Origin: Sphingobacteriaceae bacterium UBA2059 | GTDB lineage: Bacteria > Bacteroidota > Bacteroidia > Sphingobacteriales > Sphingobacteriaceae | Length of the DNA stretch: 6,894 bases | Reading direction: 5' to 3' | Assembly: GCA_002332615.1 (NCBI GenBank) | Contig: DDAL01000028.1 | Span: 14,105-20,998, forward strand | Shown here: one piece after another, positions 5,787 to 6,894 of the stretch | Numbering within the stretch: position 1 is the first letter of the stretch | Layout: each line of letters opens with the position of its first letter | Notes under the pieces: model-generated | The model's database searches: none | What the model was told of the DNA's origin: nothing | What the model saw: only the letters and a program-made list of their open reading frames with translations | Program-made: the position numbers and the translations under genes

Positions 5787-6894
5787 ATGGAGCTTTGGGG
5801 AGGCATAGAGTGCACCATTAATAAAGTTCGCCACAGGTATATGGACCAGTTGGAATACTGCGGCCACTATACCCGCCAGGGCGATATTAAACTACTTGCC
5901 GACTCGGGCATCAAAAAAATGCGTTATCCCGTATTGTGGGAAAAGCATGCGCCTTTGAAAGACAGTACTATAAACTGGGAGCAGACCGAAAACAACCTTT
6001 TGCAACTCAGCCAGCTGGGCGTAAGCCCAATAGCCGGGCTGGTGCATCACGGCAGCGGCCCAGCTTACGTTGATATGCAAACCGATTCCTTTGCCCTCGG
6101 GCTGGCAGACTATGCCGCAAAAGTCGCGGTCAGGTTTCCATGGATCGACTATTATACGCCTGTGAATGAACCACTTACTACAGCCCGCTTTTGCGGGTTG
6201 TATGGAAAGTGGTATCCGCACGGCAAAAGCACAGCCACCTTTTTAAAAGTACTCATCAGCGAGTGCAAGGCCACCGTACTTGCTATGCAGGAAATACGAA
6301 AGGTGAACCCCGGGGCAAAACTCGTGCAAACCGAAGACCTCGGAAAGGTACACAGCACCAAAAAGCTGAGCTATCAGGCCGATTTTGAAAACGAGCGCCG
6401 CTGGTTGTCCTTTGATCTGCTGTGCGGTAATGTAAACGCCGGCCATCCGCTGCGAAGTTATATACTGGAAAACGGTATCAGAGAGCAGGAACTCGAGTTC
6501 TTTTTGCAAAACCCCTGCAAGCCCGACATAATGGGATTAAACCACTATCTCACTTCCGAGCGTTACCTCGATCATCAGCTTAGCCACTACCCCCGGCATA
6601 CCCACGGAGGCAATGGCAGGCACCGCTATGCCGATGTGGAGGCCATACGTGTAGAAGGATGCCAGGTGGCAGGCACTTACAAGCTGGTAAAAGAAGCCTG
6701 GGAGCGCTTTAAGCTGCCGCTGGCCATTACCGAAGTACATTTGCACTGCACCCGCGAGGAGCAGCTTCGCTGGTTTAATGATGTGTGGAACGCAGCCATT
6801 AAACTAGAACAGGAGAAAGTACCTCTTCTTGCCGTTACGGCTTGGGCCATGCTAGGGTCATTTGGCTGGAACAAGCTTTTACAAAGACCACGGG
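5787..6894 (+). CDS. GH1-like domain protein, 3'-partial (probable GH1-RmlD fusion)
   Basis: The frame is open from the ATG at 5787 to the right edge, giving 369 codons with no stop. It opens with MELWGGIECTINKVRHRY and RYPVLWEK, a compact GH1-type TIM barrel. The acid/base motif is TPVNEP (E128, bases 6168-6170), the substrate-site histidines are in GLVHHGSGP, and ITEVH near the end (E316, bases 6732-6734) occupies the place of the GH1 nucleophile motif ITENG. LVQTEDLGK, NHYLTSERYLD, THGGNGRHRYADVEA and VTAWAMLGSFGWN match a family I know as a GH1-like domain fused to a C-terminal dTDP-4-dehydrorhamnose reductase (RmlD) domain; that second part would lie beyond the window. No signal peptide is present, so it is cytoplasmic and more likely works on sugar nucleotides or glycan precursors than on external polysaccharide. 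Translation probably couples to glf across a single-base gap. Confidence 0.88.
   Translation, partial: MELWGGIECTINKVRHRYMDQLEYCGHYTRQGDIKLLADSGIKKMRYPVLWEKHAPLKDSTINWEQTENNLLQLSQLGVSPIAGLVHHGSGPAYVDMQTDSFALGLADYAAKVAVRFPWIDYYTPVNEPLTTARFCGLYGKWYPHGKSTATFLKVLISECKATVLAMQEIRKVNPGAKLVQTEDLGKVHSTKKLSYQADFENERRWLSFDLLCGNVNAGHPLRSYILENGIREQELEFFLQNPCKPDIMGLNHYLTSERYLDHQLSHYPRHTHGGNGRHRYADVEAIRVEGCQVAGTYKLVKEAWERFKLPLAITEVHLHCTREEQLRWFNDVWNAAIKLEQEKVPLLAVTAWAMLGSFGWNKLLQRPR

Noticed and set aside
5892..6746. Several minus-strand open frames of 69-109 codons
   Set aside because: They lie opposite the GH1-like gene, whose uninterrupted frame and motifs (VNEP, HHGSGP, THGGNGRHRYADVEA) explain the region.

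Overview
The window looks like chromosomal DNA from a Bacteroidota bacterium, most likely a member of Cytophagales. This rests on the character of the proteins (a GH2 enzyme with a WSLYNEDW acid/base motif, an S51 cyanophycinase, a small basic protein of a type I associate with Cytophagales), AT-rich gene starts without clear Shine-Dalgarno sequences, and moderate GC content. All seven convincing genes lie on the + strand. No RNA gene, CRISPR array, insertion sequence or phage gene was seen.

Left part (1-2163): the 3' three-quarters or more of a glycoside hydrolase family 2 gene whose start lies outside the window. It is followed 30 bases later by an FRG-domain gene. The FRG gene appears broken: its reading frame stops after 142 codons, and about 70 bases encoding what looks like the family's normal C-terminus follow directly in another frame. 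That pattern fits an internal deletion that removed the middle of the protein.

Middle part (2164-3499): a cytoplasmic cyanophycinase with most catalytic residues in place and one substitution in the substrate pocket, then a small basic protein of unknown function with an ambiguous start, then a 162-base intergenic stretch with several nested and overlapping inverted repeats. No cyanophycin synthetase is present in the window.

Right part (3500-6894): a tightly packed three-gene unit (gaps of 15 and 1 bases). It encodes a GT-B glycosyltransferase, UDP-galactopyranose mutase (Glf), and the N-terminal part of a GH1-like protein that runs off the right edge. By family resemblance the last protein probably continues into an RmlD-like sugar-nucleotide reductase domain. 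Together they suggest synthesis of a surface or exported glycan containing galactofuranose: Glf makes UDP-Galf, the glycosyltransferase may transfer it or another sugar, and the GH1/RmlD-type protein may supply or process a deoxysugar nucleotide. The pathway assignment is inference.

The points most worth a second look are the deletion-scarred FRG gene, the GT-Glf-GH1/RmlD unit, the Gln-to-Thr change in the cyanophycinase pocket, and the small gene whose coding-like sequence extends upstream of its only usable start.
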